This document shows, piece by piece, positions 1-11,483 of a stretch of 64,000 nt of DNA. The notes under the pieces are model-generated. The model had not been told where the DNA came from. It saw only the letters and a list, made by a program, of their open reading frames with translations, and searched no databases. The stretch covers positions 540,748 to 604,747 of the forward strand of contig MEHQ01001114.1 of NCBI GenBank assembly GCA_008828725.1, read 5' to 3'. This DNA comes from Saccharina japonica. Lineage: Eukaryota > Sar > Phaeophyceae > Laminariales > Laminariaceae. The translations under genes were made by a program, and so were the position numbers. The number at the start of each line of letters is the position of its first letter. Position 1 is the stretch's first letter.

Positions 1-375
1 GGCGGTCATAAAGCACTTGGTTTCAGTATAGGTGACCTTAAATGACCATATTACTATTCAATTGTCGTTAAAAAATGCTAAACAGTATACTGTAACGGGT
101 TTATATTTAGGTGAACTTGATTATGGGTTAGGTTAACCTTTTGTTTCTCGCAAGGTATTACATTTGATAATGCGGTTGGAAAAAAACAAATTGTGTCGGG
201 GATAATATTTACTTGATTTTAGTGAGAGGAATAAAAAGTAGTTGATTTTAGAGCAATTGCATGTTTTACTGCATATTGGTATAGGCGGTCAGAAAACTCT
301 TGGTTTCAGTATGAGGGACCTTTAATGGTATTCTACTACTCGTTCATTGTTGATGAAAACTACAAAACATTAGAA
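1..375. repeat. Degenerate direct repeat, two units
   Basis: Two similar stretches begin at about 1 and 285. Both open with GGCGGTCA, continue with CTTGGTTTCAGTAT, and are followed by GACCTT and AATG. The wording (CTTGGTTTCAGT, TTGATTTTAGTG) resembles the minisatellite at 43.9-44.8 kb, so this may be a remnant of the same repeat family. No coding sequence is visible. The left end is cut by the window edge. Confidence 0.5.
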
Positions 376-1033
376 CGGCCTGATTCGTAACGTGCGTTTT
401 TGTGTGCGTGTGCGACGCGTCCGAACTTGCGGAAACGCCGGCGGAGTCTTGGGAGGGCTCGTCTTCGCCCTCCGATAGGTTAGACCCTTGGCTGCTTTGC
501 CTGCTACTACTGCTGCTGGACTGCTGGCGGTGCATGCTCAATACGCTGCCCGTCCTGCACTGCGTACGTCTAAGCTGATGTAACGCGTGAGGCTGTGAGA
601 CAGTAAATTTTCATTTTGAAAAGGGTTTCGTGGAGAATATGTACGAAATACCTGGTACTACCCAGGGGACTTGATTTAGGGGATGATAAGGTATCACCCC
701 GGGAGTCTCCAACGTAAACTAACGGGTACCCGGGTACCCTTTTAAACCGGGTACCCGGGGCCCAAATACTCGGCGAGCATGAAGTGTTTGTCGTACCCGT
801 GACGTGTATTAGCAAGCCGGGTAATACTCGCGAGTACCCGGGTAATTGGCAAAAGGGTAACACCTCTACTGAGCAGTGCTCGATGAACAGCTGGCGAAAC
901 GTATACACTTGACGGCAAGGGGTAGGCAGCAGCGGCCCCCTGAGGTGTCGGGCGTCGCGCCAGTAAGGTAGAGGGGGCGTTTTTTCTGTTGCAGCGGGGG
1001 CCCAGCGTGTCGGGTTTCTTGTTTTTTTTTAGA

Positions 1034-1102
1034 ATCTCGGCCTGTCTTTCTTATTACCCTGTTTCTCACTTTGTGCCCTGTACTATTCAATAATACTGTA
1101 CG
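1034..1102. repeat. Relic end of the 177-bp MITE family
   Basis: The stretch contains the series CTCGGCCTG, TTCTTATTA, CCTGTTTCTCA, GTGCCCTGTACT. This parallels the right end of the MITEs at 28.5-31.5 kb (AGCCTG, TTCTTATAAG, CCTGTTTCTTAT, CCTGTACTGTA). No matching left end was found, so only a truncated copy is claimed. Confidence 0.45.
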
Positions 1103-1508
1103 AGTAATACCAACCCAGGGTTGGATTCCGCCTCGCTTCGTTTTATTTTGTTTTTTTGTTTTGCTTTTTCCATGGCTGTGGGCGCCCCTATGATATGGCG
1201 TTTTCGTGGCTGTGGACGACCCTCTATGCGCGATATGTATGTACCAGGTATATAAAATAATATATGTATGTATATAAATACGTATTTATATATGTGGAGG
1301 ATAGGGTACGTAGACATCGTCAATTTGAGATCACAAATGCCAACCATGAAGATACGTTAACCAACGTCGGGTCTTCGAGGCCTGCCATCATGGATGGCCC
1401 TTCATATGGTTGACTTCGGCAATTCAAACCCAGAACGCTACCAGGGAGTGCCCCACTCCCACGCCCTCTTACCTATGATATATCTCCTTGCTATTAATAG
1501 ATGCGAAG

Positions 1509-1604
1509 GAGGTTTTGTGGAGGAACCTCCTTGCCATCGAACGAGGTTTTGTGGAGGAACCTCCTTGCCATCGAACGAGGTTTTGTGGAGGAACCTCCTT
1601 GCCA
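1509..1604. repeat. 34-bp tandem repeat, 2.8 copies
   Basis: The unit starting GAGGTTTTGTGGAGGAACCT begins at 1509, 1543 and 1577 with essentially perfect identity. Each unit carries the inverted pair GGAGG and CCTCC, so it can fold into a small hairpin. The surrounding 1.1-2.9 kb shows no recognisable gene, only short AT-rich tracts near 1.75-1.8 kb. Confidence 0.9.
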
Positions 1605-2316
1605 CGTATAAGGAAGAATAGTGCGCGTCAAGGCCTCGGCCAATCGAAACCTGCCCAAGACCCCGACACGGACGACATCATCTGAGGAGGCGAACTCCAT
1701 AATGGCGTCGACGATGAGATAACGCTGAGCATTACGTGCATTGCTGAATGTGCACGTTATGATATATATAATATGTACAATATATATATATGCCATATAT
1801 ATTTAATAGCTTTTTGGTTTTCATTTTTGTTAACATATGTGTATGGGATCAGGGTGCTTGGTGGGCTTCCGGCGGGTCGTTTGGAGCGTTAATTTTATTT
1901 CTGCACCTTGTGGATGGGTGCAAGGGGCCAAGAGGGATGGACCACCCACTGCGGCTTGGGGCCACCAAGCGGGTTCAGGAAAGGTTCGCACCACCTATAG
2001 AATGTTTCTAACCGTTCCAGTCGGACCTACTAAAAGCATGGCTAATGTGTACTCCACACACACACACACCTGTCCGCCGGACTTTATATTACGGTACGGT
2101 AAGAAGCCCCCATCGATCGTTTGAACGCTGCATTCTGTCTCTCTCAACCAACCAAGGCCCCTACTGCTGCTGCTGCTGCCATGCTGCCATGTTGTCATGA
2201 TTACTGCGGCTGTCATTCTTTGAATAGTGTTCGCATTTGTAATAATATCACACATCATACTGCATCATATCACATACTATTATACCTCGTATTCTATATT
2301 TCGCTTACAAATATAT

Positions 2317-2360
2317 GTGAGATTCGACGAAACCCTCGATATCACAGTTTTGTTTGTTGT
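2317..2360 (+). other. Degenerate copy of the MSFDEIL micro-ORF motif
   Basis: The frame reads VRFDETLDIT, matching the opening of the micro-ORFs at 32475 (MSFDEILVLTA) and 61855 (MSFDEILELTA). The DNA similarity covers about 45 bases. Here the start codon is lost (GTG in place of ATG) and the frame runs on into unrelated sequence. Confidence 0.4.
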
Positions 2361-2909
2361 CTGTTACTCAGCTTATCAGCAGTGTTTGTTTGTTAGAACC
2401 ACTGAAAATTTATCATTGCTTCCATCACTTTTAGTTTCCAACTCAACTCGTGTACTCTGTACCGAAATTTAAGCACCTTTTATACCCATTCGTATTTAAC
2501 CAAACTGTGCTAGTATTTCGGGACATAGTGGTACATAATAGTATGTTTATATCTTCAGTGGCTTTCTCTGGTCAAGCCGTGGGCTCGTGCCCACAGCCCC
2601 CCCCCGCAACACGCCTTAATGTATATAATGCGAAGAGAGGGTTACAGCGTTTCCACCGCCCGTCAATGTTCACGGATGTTTGCTAACTCGCGCTCTCGCG
2701 CTCTCCGCTCTCCTGCCATTTTAAGCGCTCCTCATTATAATGCAAGAGTAAGTCCCTTCAAGAATGTACACAACTCGGTGACAAAGATGGGCAGTGACGT
2801 CTGTCTTCCGGGTACGCGCCGTCACCGCGTGACGTCGGTCACAGGTGGCCGCACCCCCCAGGGTAACTACCGTCCCCGATACGGAGAGCCTGTCGTTAGA
2901 CTTGAGTCA

Positions 2910-3143
2910 TCCCACGGTAGGGGAGCACCGGAATTTTCTGAGCTCCTCGCATGAGGAGCTGAATATCTCACCCCAAACATGACTTCGGAAACATTCGTTC
3001 GCGCAACCCGACTAAACCTTCCAATGCGGTGGTTCAAAAACAAATGCACCAGTAAAATAATAATAGCATCCGGTGGTTGCTAACGTGAGGAGCTCAGCCG
3101 GTCAGAAATGTTTGAGCCAAACAGTGGTACCCCTACCGTGGGA
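2910..3143. mobile_element. MITE, variant of the GCTACG-TIR family
   Basis: The ends are inverted repeats: TCCCACGGTAGGGGAGCACC on the left, and the complement of GGTACCCCTACCGTGGGA on the right. Just inside the left end is the hairpin GAGCTCCTCGCATGAGGAGC. The same internal hairpin occurs in the MITEs at 9.4, 10.2, 11.2 and 40.3 kb, which marks this as a relative with diverged ends. It has no coding capacity. I saw no clear target duplication. Confidence 0.65.
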
Positions 3144-3272
3144 TTGCTCACTTACCGGTGTAATCGACATTAGTACAGACAGGCAGCGAAATCAAGTCCC
3201 GAACCCCACAAAAAGGTCAGTCCCATACCCCTAGTCCCGTGAGGTATGCCAAATGGTCTTCATGACTGCCTT

Positions 3273-3530
3273 TCAGAGAATTTCTGTAGGGTTGGGAGAG
3301 TGGTGCGACGCAGCATGCACAGAGTTGGAGATGCCCGGCCTCGTCATGGTCGACAGCCATCTCAAACTACCACAGCCTCCCTGCACCGCCAGCGTCAACC
3401 AGGCTCGCCTTCCTCTTTTGGATCTACCTCCACAGCGTGGGTCGCGGGGATGGCAGATGACGAGTTCGCGCCAAGATGATTTCAGCATGTTCTCAATGAA
3501 CGCCTTCTGCGTAATCTCAATACTGCCCAA
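3273..3530 (-). pseudogene. Copia reverse transcriptase, C-terminal fragment
   Basis: The translation contains GSIEITQKAFIENML and later GSLRWLSTMTRPGISNSV. These match the copia reverse-transcriptase stretches typified by ITQ..YI..L and GSL.Y...TRPDI...V. Between them an arginine-rich segment looks frame-shifted. The expected downstream RNase H domain is missing. The fragment lies in the same orientation as, and 70 bp from, the upstream reverse transcriptase piece. Confidence 0.7.
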
Positions 3531-3599
3531 TTATATGTGGCGCTAGAAAGCACAACCTGTGTACCAAGTTAAATCTCCGTAGTTATTCGTTGGAACTGT

Positions 3600-3920
3600 T
3601 CAGTAGTGACTCACGAATAATGGAAGTCGTTTCATGCCTCGTCCGCTCCTGCAATCACGATGCAGATCTACCTTGCCATCCACGACCATGCGAATAACAC
3701 ACTGATCAGTCCTACACTCCTCCATACTGTACTCTACAACGGTGTCTACAAACAATCCGGCCCACTGCCTTCCACTTTGCTTCAGATCATACACAGATGG
3801 ATTCAGGAAAATTTGCTTGGCTGACATGTCACCACACCCACCGGGTAGTTTCATGTATATCTCGGCGTCGCGTTTCGCGCGAACAAAAGCTTCTACGGCG
3901 TCTAAATGAAAAATTATCAA
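3600..3920 (-). pseudogene. Copia reverse transcriptase, N-terminal fragment
   Basis: The translation carries LDAVEAF, EIYMKLPGGCG and YDLKQSGRQW, counterparts of the copia signatures LDVKTAF, EIYM.QP.G and YGLKQSGR.W. The catalytic YVDD box that should follow is absent. The sequence after VDGKVDLH is unrelated, so this copy could not encode an active polymerase. The 51.7-53.1 kb element has the same blocks intact, which supports the assignment. Confidence 0.75.
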
Positions 3921-5070
3921 ACCGTGATCATTGACAACATTCGCCAGAGTGTTGACAACTAATCCTAACGTAAGAGTCGGTGTGAATGTTGAGAGAAACG
4001 TCCATCCTGCATCTGGCTAAACACTCTACAGTAGCCAAATGTGTAGCATTTTTTTGTATTTACTATCAGGCTGTCCTTGTCTGTTTTATAGATAAACATC
4101 TACTTTGCGCCTACCGGTTTCCGCCCTTGTGACGGTGTCGCTTTGTCGTACGCACGGGTCGTTTTGTGACCGTCAAATATAGTTTTAGAGCTCATGCCAA
4201 GCTGGTTTGCACTCGGAACGCTCGACATATGCTACGGACGACGGACGCGGTTCTACGTCTTCCGGGCATTCACTCGGTATGCTCACGCTTAACTCCCTTT
4301 TGTTCTCCGCAGCAAACCCTCCAGCCATCCGTGCCAATGCGGCCTTCATCGTCCAGGATTTACTCTTCAGCATGCTTCTAGACTTCGTCCACTCGAACGC
4401 AACCGCACTCAACCCGTCCACGACCTCAGGTTTCATTCTTAGCTGGAGTACAGCAGGTTCTCCCGCCAAGCGCTGACTCTGACCCCCTTACTATCGTGCG
4501 GAGCCGTTCCCAATTGCCGAGCTCGTGTGCTGCTCACCCCAACAGGACCGCTGGTGGGTTGACACCGTTTCATTGGTCGGTGTTGGAGGCTGGTACTTCC
4601 CCAGGGTCGCTTTTAGCCCTCCCTACACCGCGCCCGCTTGACACAAAACTGAGGTCTCGGCTGTTTGGACCCTCCCTAGCGGGGCCGAAGAGGCGTCCAA
4701 TGCGCCCCCCTGAAACAATCCATTCGTCCAAGCTGTTCGGCCCCCGCCATCTCCGGCGGCAGGCGCCTGCCGGGCGCGCTTATCCAACACCACGTCCAGA
4801 TCAAACGCCCAAGCCGACTCGAGGTCGTTCAGGCGAGCCACACCATCGTCGAGCTCAACCACTACCCCACCCCGCCACCTCGATCCGACGTGCACTCGTC
4901 GGCTGCCTCGTATCCCTCCTTTTTCGCAGTTAATGAGTGATGCATTATGCCAGGTACAGGTGGTGCAGGCGACAAGCTTTGCCAGCGGACGTTTCGCGTG
5001 ATAACACCGTACGGTGTTTAGCCAGCACTCGTAACGAGTCTCGGGCGTAGTTCGGTACATAACCAGTGGT

Positions 5071-5726
5071 TCAGCCTTGGACTTGTACTCCCCCTTTTTC
5101 TTTGCAGTAACCAGGATTTAGGTGAGGTAGAAGTACTACCGGGGGGTGTTTACCATACCACATCTCGTGTGTCGACTCGCTTTTGGGAATACCGGTGGTT
5201 GCTGCATGGTTCAAAGCATTGCACGCCCAGTGCGATGCTTCAGCCGACAACGACTCAGTTGTCGTTACTTGCGCGCCAGAAAAAAGCTCACGAGCCGGGA
5301 TTTTGCTCGCCATTGCAGCTGTCTCCATCAAGCCCTTCGCGCGCTCGGCTACCCCATTGAGTTGAGGACTGTCGGCCACTGTGAACTCGAGCTTGATACC
5401 GTGGTATGTACTCAGGTCTACAAACTCCTCCCAGCGGAACTCACCGCCCTCGTCCGATCGGACGACGACCACCTTTGAAAGGGTATTCTCTGCCAGAGTA
5501 TCCGCGTGGAACTGCTCGAACAATTCAACGGTGTCCGACTTGGGGCGTGTAATTTATTCCCACGTATACCGTGAAAAAACATCGCGCACAACGAGAGTGT
5601 ACCGCCTACTGCCGAGAGACTATTCCACGTTAAGAACGCAATTAAATCCACAAACACCCTCCCGAGCTTCTTCTCTGCTCGTTTGTGCACGAACTGCTTG
5701 ATGCTCTTGCGAGGTACCTTAGCCAT
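5071..5726 (-). pseudogene. Copia integrase core, broken
   Basis: Two overlapping minus-strand frames make up the domain. The upstream one (5418-5726) has MAKVPRKSIK, which in copia polyproteins follows the HHCC zinc finger, and then GRVFVDL around the first catalytic aspartate. The downstream one (5071-5523) has VRSDEGGEF with the second aspartate and NGVAERAKGLM with the glutamate of the D,D-35-E triad. A frameshift separates the two halves. The C-terminal part decays after about position 5200. Confidence 0.8.
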
Positions 5727-6109
5727 GAAGCACCCCCTTCATAAAAGCAGGTTTCTTTCGAGGAGGACTCCTTGCTACACCGCGGTCTTGGGCAGTAGAA
5801 CCGCGTAGGAATGCCCAGGCGCGATAGGTAGTTGCTGCTGCAAATCGCGGAATTGTTGGGTAGTTGCCCCGGGCTGAGTACAGCCCCGGCATTTTCCTCC
5901 CTACACTGTTGTGGACCTGGTAGCCGTCAAGGCTGCACAGGGTCCCAGTCAAAGGAAACACGATCGAGCGCGCTGACCTCAGCTGGACTACAATCCACGA
6001 GGAGCGGTATTCGAAGGTATTGCTGTGTTTGACGAGAGGGGGCAAGTGGAATAGGTGGTAGTGGAGGTCTGACATTTGCCCAACGTCACTCAGGAGGAAC
6101 TAAAGGCTC

Positions 6110-8000
6110 GATACCGTTTCCCGGCCGAACGACAAAGCTAATATCATCGTATCCTTCGGTCAACGGAGTTGAACTACTCGTAATGCACGCTAGCGGTCTT
6201 GGCTCAGGGTGAGGTATTCAGTCCATGCACTGTCTATCCGGGCAAGCACTCGTAGGGCCTGACATAGGATAGAAAAGAAACACAGGGCACAGCCTGCCTG
6301 CAGTGCATTACTGCAAGTTTGGGACGGAGAAGAAGCAGCCCAATCTTGAGCCAGGCGATGAAAAAACCAAGTCGATGAGGCGCACTCGCACGTATCCCAG
6401 AAGGTAGAGCTTGCTTCTGGTGTAGCGGACGAGGTCCCGCTGGAAAAAAAAAGAAAAAAAAAAATTTAATAAAAACAAAAAAAAAAATAAAAAACAAAAA
6501 AAAAAAAAGGAAGACAAAAAAAAAAAAAAGCAAAGACCGTAAAGTAACGCGGCCGCTATTAAGAAAATCCCTCTGTTATCAAAACCATTGAAACTGTCAC
6601 TGGGAGTCCGCAACTCATGCACTGTGATCACAGTCCGCCAATTTGCTAACTTCCAAATATATTGTTATGATGTAGGAAGTTTTCCTGCTGTAGGCATAAA
6701 ACCTTATCATTGTGTTAGTGTTCAGGGTAGTGGTAGGCAAAATGCCCTAAGATAATGTTAGTAGCGATTATCGTGTTTTCCACAACTCTGATGTTATGTT
6801 ATTCGAACGTTGTTTGAGCCCTCATTATCATTCCTGAACGTCGGATGACGTAACAGTTAATATAGGTTGGGTGAGGTACCTTCGCAGCAGGTCGCAATCT
6901 AACACTCTGTTTAAATATGTTACTGAAATACCAAGGGGTGTGCATCGTTTCGTCAATATTTTCCTCGCATTGACGATCTGGCTGTAACGTTACGTTAGCG
7001 CGCTACCATAACGACGCCCTGACGAAACACTACACCACTATTAATACCTGACGGTTAGACCTGTCCTTATTTTACCATAATGTTGCTATGTTACGGCTGA
7101 GGTCTTTGGGGTACATAAAACATAACATGTGTGTCCAGCGTAACGGTTGGACCTGTCAACAGTCTACTTTAGGAACGTAAGCTGCTGCCGCCTTGTCTAG
7201 GTTGAGCAGTCTGGCGACCTTCAAATTCAGCAGTTTATGACGTGTAGTCGGAAACCCACGATATTAGTATTTAGGACAGTATGCAACGATACCGTAGTGT
7301 TCCTCCACTGCTGCACAACGGTAGAGGGTCAAAGTCACACCTCCTCTAAGCAAAATCGATATTATATCAGTGCCGATAAAGGTTTACGTTGCTCTCAATT
7401 CACCCCCGTAAGAGAAACACTGCAACGCCGGGAAGAATCCCCCCCGCCAGCACGAACAAAGCCACCACATGTTCCACAAATTGAACGAATGACGCGTGTG
7501 TCGAGGCTCTGTCACTGTGGAGAGAGATGGCAGAGGTGGCACCGAAGTGTCTGTAAAGATCACTTGAGAAGAAGAAGAAAAGTCATTGTTTGAAAAGGCG
7601 CTTATTTGGCCATAATGGAAAGAAGATTGACCTCAGGGAGATCAATGGAAAAGGAATAAGAGAAGAGAAGAAGAGGGAAGAGGAGTAGAGTAGAGGAGTA
7701 GAGTAGAGTGATCGAGGTGGGGGGTGCCCGCACCTGATCATCCCGGTACAATGCCCATGCTACGGGCAGTTACATTCTACCGTAGCTGGTACTGTTCCCT
7801 GTAATGTTCTCTACAACGTTATAGTAACGTTTTAGCAACGTTCTCCGCATCGTTCCTGATGAAGAAGCTTGGGATATACAATGTGGCGCACTACGAGTAA
7901 GACAAACTCGTAATCTATCCGCATATTGCAATTACCCGAATATCTAGACTAAGATACTCAAATACTCGTATCAGTGCGTCGTGACTGCACATCACAATAG
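6110..8000. other. No gene recognised; A-rich tract inside
   Basis: No frame here shows a known domain or a convincing exon. A homopurine, A-dominated tract at about 6441-6530 (runs of A broken by G, T or C) creates lysine/phenylalanine-rich pseudo-frames. A second purine-rich stretch (GAAGAGAAGA-type repeats) lies at 7640-7710. Words such as AACGTTACG recur but form no countable repeat. Confidence 0.5.
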
Positions 8001-8583
8001 ATACGTATGGATGTCAACGTCCATATGCTAACACAAATATCACTGTTCTCCCGGATCCTATTTCGCGATGCGTATGCCCTTACTGACGGGACGCTGCTCT
8101 TGCGATCCCCATCGCGTTGTCGACACCCCTCAACCTTTTGGCGACATGCTTCCCTTTATTTGTCGGTTCGTCTCGCAGATGGCCAGAGTGGAAGGTATTG
8201 CTGTTCGTATACATGCGAAACCGATCTTGACGAAGTGGACTGGCACCGCCGTCACAATCCATACACCGCTTACCCCCGAACCCCGGGACATTGGGTCGCA
8301 ACACACCTTGTTGGAAAGTATGACCAACCAACTGCGGACATACTCCTTATTTTCGCCCTGCAGCGCCGGCTTAATGCGCCCCATTGGGCCTTGATACAGC
8401 GATATGTGGGCCGATGCCGCCGACAGGGTCCTTGTGTCATTGATGCAGTTGAGTGGGTAGCCTAGACTGGAAACGTTGATGGCGACAGACATTGAAACAA
8501 TTGTGCCACTCCTAGACGACGACGTTTACACCGCATCTTTTGAATCCGTCCGGTCCACTGCCACAGGGATTTTTCTCCAGTGT

Positions 8584-9100
8584 TCAGGAAGACCTCCACG
8601 CTCTCGGCGTCTTGATGCGGCAATCACAGTGTAGGGGTGTCCCCCCGGCCGAGCGTGACGACTCTTTGTCGGCCCCAACTTCCATGAGGAAGCGTACTGT
8701 GGAAATGAGGCAACGTTTGCAAGCAAACGGCAGATGCGTGTGGCGTTGGGTCTGATCACGGTGCGCCAGGGAATGCGTCTGCGTTGGACAAGACGCAATA
8801 GCCACGTTCGCCGGAGATTGAAAACTGTCATGTAGAGCGGAGATTGGTTACCGACCCTCCTTGATTCCACGCCGACTCCCAAATATTGTCTCACCACATC
8901 CGGTGTAGGCGACGACACGTTGCGGGGCGGTACCACGGTGGTAGCAACAGTTCGTATAATCGCCCGCCATTATCAAGGTCCTCACGGTGTTGGCGTGGTG
9001 GAGGTGCGCCGCCCGCCGAAAATATGTTTTCTGCGAATGAATTCTGCCAGTCAAGGAACGGGATTTGTTAAGCTTGACCAAATTACAAAAAAAATGCAAT
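8584..9100 (-). pseudogene. Possible ankyrin-repeat relic
   Basis: Two minus-strand pieces resemble ankyrin half-repeats. Upstream is TVRTLIMAGDYTN followed by GTAPQRVVAYTG. Downstream is TVRFLMEVGADKES followed by GGTPLHCDCRIK. The consensus is V..LL..GAD.N and G.TPLH.AA. The pieces are in different frames, the intervening sequence has no ankyrin pattern, and no full 33-residue repeat survives. If real, this is a decayed member of an ankyrin family. The short motifs could also be coincidence. Confidence 0.35.
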
Positions 9101-9356
9101 ATATACCATCCATAGCACCAAACGCAGACACCACCGGTAACATGTCACACACTCTTTCCGGTCATCGAGACAACTCAGTTGGAACTAGGGCCTCCGCGCG
9201 AATGTGAGACGATCATTGATGTTGTGAAATATGGCTGATTGTGGATACCGCACGGCAGTAGCATCCACCACAGTACAGCAATATGTCTCCAATCTCCAAT
9301 CATTAAAACGAAACACGTCAACAACTCCAAAGCTCCCACACATTCCTTTGACACCC

Positions 9357-9606
9357 GACGAATACTACGATAGAGGTGCACCGTGATGTGTATGAGCTCC
9401 TCACTTGAGGAGCTCCATACCAAACCCGAAAACCGATTTTGGAGGAAACCAAAAGTGCTATGTACCCGACCAACAATCCCATGAGCTAGGTATACTATGG
9501 AAAATATGGCAACACAAGAATGAAAGTCCGACGAATTTGGGTTAAGGAGCCCGATCATTCAGAAAACAAAACAGCAAATATTGCTACCTCTATCGTAGCA
9601 CGCGTC
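9357..9606 (+). mobile_element. MITE, GCTACG-TIR family, copy 1
   Basis: This is a 250-bp element with inverted ends: GACGAATACTACGATAGAGG on the left, and CCTCTATCGTAGCACGCGTC on the right. An internal hairpin (GAGCTCCTCACTTGAGGAGC) sits 35 bp from the left end. A conserved inner segment near the right end reads CGAATTTGGGTTAAGGAGCC. It shares all of these with copies at 10186, 11234, 26626 and 40298. It has no coding capacity. The superfamily is not identified, and I cannot see a reliable target duplication. Confidence 0.85.
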
Positions 9607-10185
9607 ACCAAACCACTCCAGTCAACATACACAAGCAGCCCGATCTGGGCTTTCTCCAACGTTTCACGTGCCCACCCCGCTTTGTACCAAACCACTTCCG
9701 CATCGAAAACCAGAACAAAAGTACGCCTTCAGCACACCTGAGACCCTCTTATTGAACTACAGTACAAACCATGTCGATCAAAACTCTACGTCAACCTAAG
9801 TTGGTACACACTCAGCGTATTCAGCTTTGAAACTACCACAACGCCAGCGCACGGCCACGGTGAAGCTCAAACGAGTCCCGCGATACAGCTTTGGTTCACA
9901 AACATCCACACGCTAAAAAGGGGGGCAATCGAGAAAGTATTGTCTGCCCTCCCTACCAGTTCACTTGGAAAGTGGTGTAGTCCGTGCAGAGGTAGGTTTT
10001 ACGATAGGGTTATGCGCAAGCTGCCCACTACCCTTATCATCCTCGAACACCAGCATGCGCAGCATGCCGACACCAGGCGACACGAACCGCCAAAACTTGC
10101 CCCAAAACCGCAAACATCTTAGTGACCTGCAAGCGCCACAAACTAAGCCTCCGTTGCAGAGAGCGTGTTGCGTTTATGTTTCTTA

Positions 10186-10435
10186 GACACATGCTACGAT
10201 AGAGGTACACCATGTTTTTTTCTGAGCTCCTCACTTAAGGAGCGTCATACCTCACCAAAAAAATGATTTTGTAAGAAAATAAAAGTGCCGCCGGACGAGA
10301 AATATCATGACCGAAGTATGTTCTGAAACAGTATTCGTCCCAAAATGAAAAAAACGACGAATTTGGGTTGAGGAGCCCGATCGTTCAGAAAACGATTCAG
10401 CCAAATTAAGGTATACCTCTATCGAGGAACGCGTC
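10186..10435 (+). mobile_element. MITE, GCTACG-TIR family, copy 2
   Basis: This 250-bp copy has ends GACACATGCTACGATAGAGG and CCTCTATCGAGGAACGCGTC. The internal hairpin is GAGCTCCTCACTTAAGGAGC. It lies 40 bp from the poly-T side of the SINE at 10476. Confidence 0.85.
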
Positions 10436-10475
10436 CCTAAACCACCAAGACACACAAGAACATCCACACATCACT

Positions 10476-10832
10476 ATTTTTTTTATTTTATTTTTTTTGT
10501 CCGTCCCATTTATTATCTTCGCCCTTCCTTTCTCTCTCCTCCCTAGTCGTAACTCAGATCCGGGGTCACAAAGTAGGCTCCTCTCCCTCCTCCCCCACTA
10601 CGGTTCTTGCCTTGCATTTTTATCGCGAGAAGACTTCAGCCTTTCCTTCCCTCGTCGACTCGCATCGAATTGTGCCTACCCACGCTACTATTAATTGGCG
10701 CTCTCACGCAGTTGATTCCGTTTTTTATTTTATTTTTGCAAATAAACTCAAAAGTCCGACCCACGTGAGATTCGAACTCCAGACATCAACGTTCAGAAGC
10801 GTTCGAGGTTACCTCTAGACCATCGGGGCGAC
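10476..10832 (-). mobile_element. tRNA-derived SINE, full length, copy A
   Basis: Read on the minus strand, the element starts GTCGCCCCGATGG. It contains a pol III A box (TGGTCTAGAGG) and, about 40 bp on, a B box (AGTTCGAATCT) within the first 75 bp, as in a tRNA gene. A body of about 250 bp follows, containing GATCTGAGTTACGACTAGGG, and the element ends in an A-rich tail (T-rich on the plus strand, 10476-10499). The head cannot fold into a proper tRNA and has diverged, so it is a retroposon head rather than a tRNA gene. The same head, body and tail occur at 50328 and 54908. Confidence 0.85.
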
Positions 10833-11233
10833 GACTGCTATATGAACCACCATAATTTGGTTTCGGAGCAATCATATGACCTTTGGGCACTGTTGTTGCT
10901 CAAGCAAACTATCAGTCGCTAGTATCCATACTGACGAAACACCCGAACAACGCTTCGTCGCATACACCCTAAGATACGAAATGTTGTCTTCCAGCTTTAC
11001 CTGGCCATTGTTATTTTTGCGTCGGAGACATCTGGCCGAGTCTTGGTGGACAGCCACATCGGTGAGGCGACCAACTCATGGATAACCCAACGCCCAGGCG
11101 CTTCATTATCATCGGACTCCGCAGGTCTCGTGCCAACATGGAGCAACATCTTTAGCACCGTTCCTATTAATCAATATCGATAGCCTGTTACTAGGCCAAG
11201 GGACGTTGAGGAGAAGCTCTTGGCACACCTGTT

Positions 11234-11483
11234 GACGCATGCTGCGATAGAGGTGCACCATGTTGTTTCTGAGCTCCTCACTTAAGGAGCGTCATACCTC
11301 ACCGAAAAAAATGTTTTGGAGGGAAAATAAAAGTGCTGCCGGATGCGAAATCTCATGACCGAAGTATATATCTGAAACATTATTCGTCACAAAAATGAAA
11401 GTCCGACGAATTTGGGTTAAGGAGCCCGATCGTTCAGAAAACGATTCAGCCAAAAAGTGCTACCTCTACCAGTAGCACGCGTA
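11234..11483 (+). mobile_element. MITE, GCTACG-TIR family, copy 3
   Basis: The ends are GACGCATGCTGCGATAGAGG and CCTCTACCAGTAGCACGCGT. It carries the family hairpin GAGCTCCTCACTTAAGGAGC and the inner block CGAATTTGGGTTAAGGAGCC. This is the third copy within 2.1 kb and has the same orientation as its two neighbours. Confidence 0.85.

Larger units (their letters stand above)
3273..6075 (-). mobile_element. Decayed Ty1/copia retrotransposon, internal region
   Basis: Read on the minus strand, copia pol parts appear in family order: a gag-pre-integrase-like stretch (about 5.7-6.0 kb), the integrase core (5.07-5.5 kb), an undefined linker (4.2-5.06 kb), and reverse transcriptase pieces (3.6-3.9 kb, then 3.27-3.53 kb). 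The frame is broken repeatedly by shifts and stops. No RNase H, no LTR pair and no primer sites could be found, so both ends are uncertain. The linker and integrase DNA resemble the fragment at 58.6-59.4 kb, meaning two members of one family are present. It is related to, but clearly different from, the better preserved element at 51.2-54.4 kb. Confidence 0.8.

Noticed and set aside
4496..4933. Plus-strand frame of 145 codons over the copia linker
   Set aside because: It is antisense to the decayed copia element and is proline/arginine-rich from GC-rich antisense codons; no domain.
8007..8465. 152-codon plus-strand frame
   Set aside because: There is no domain, several alternative frames of similar length overlap on both strands, and no exon-like boundaries.
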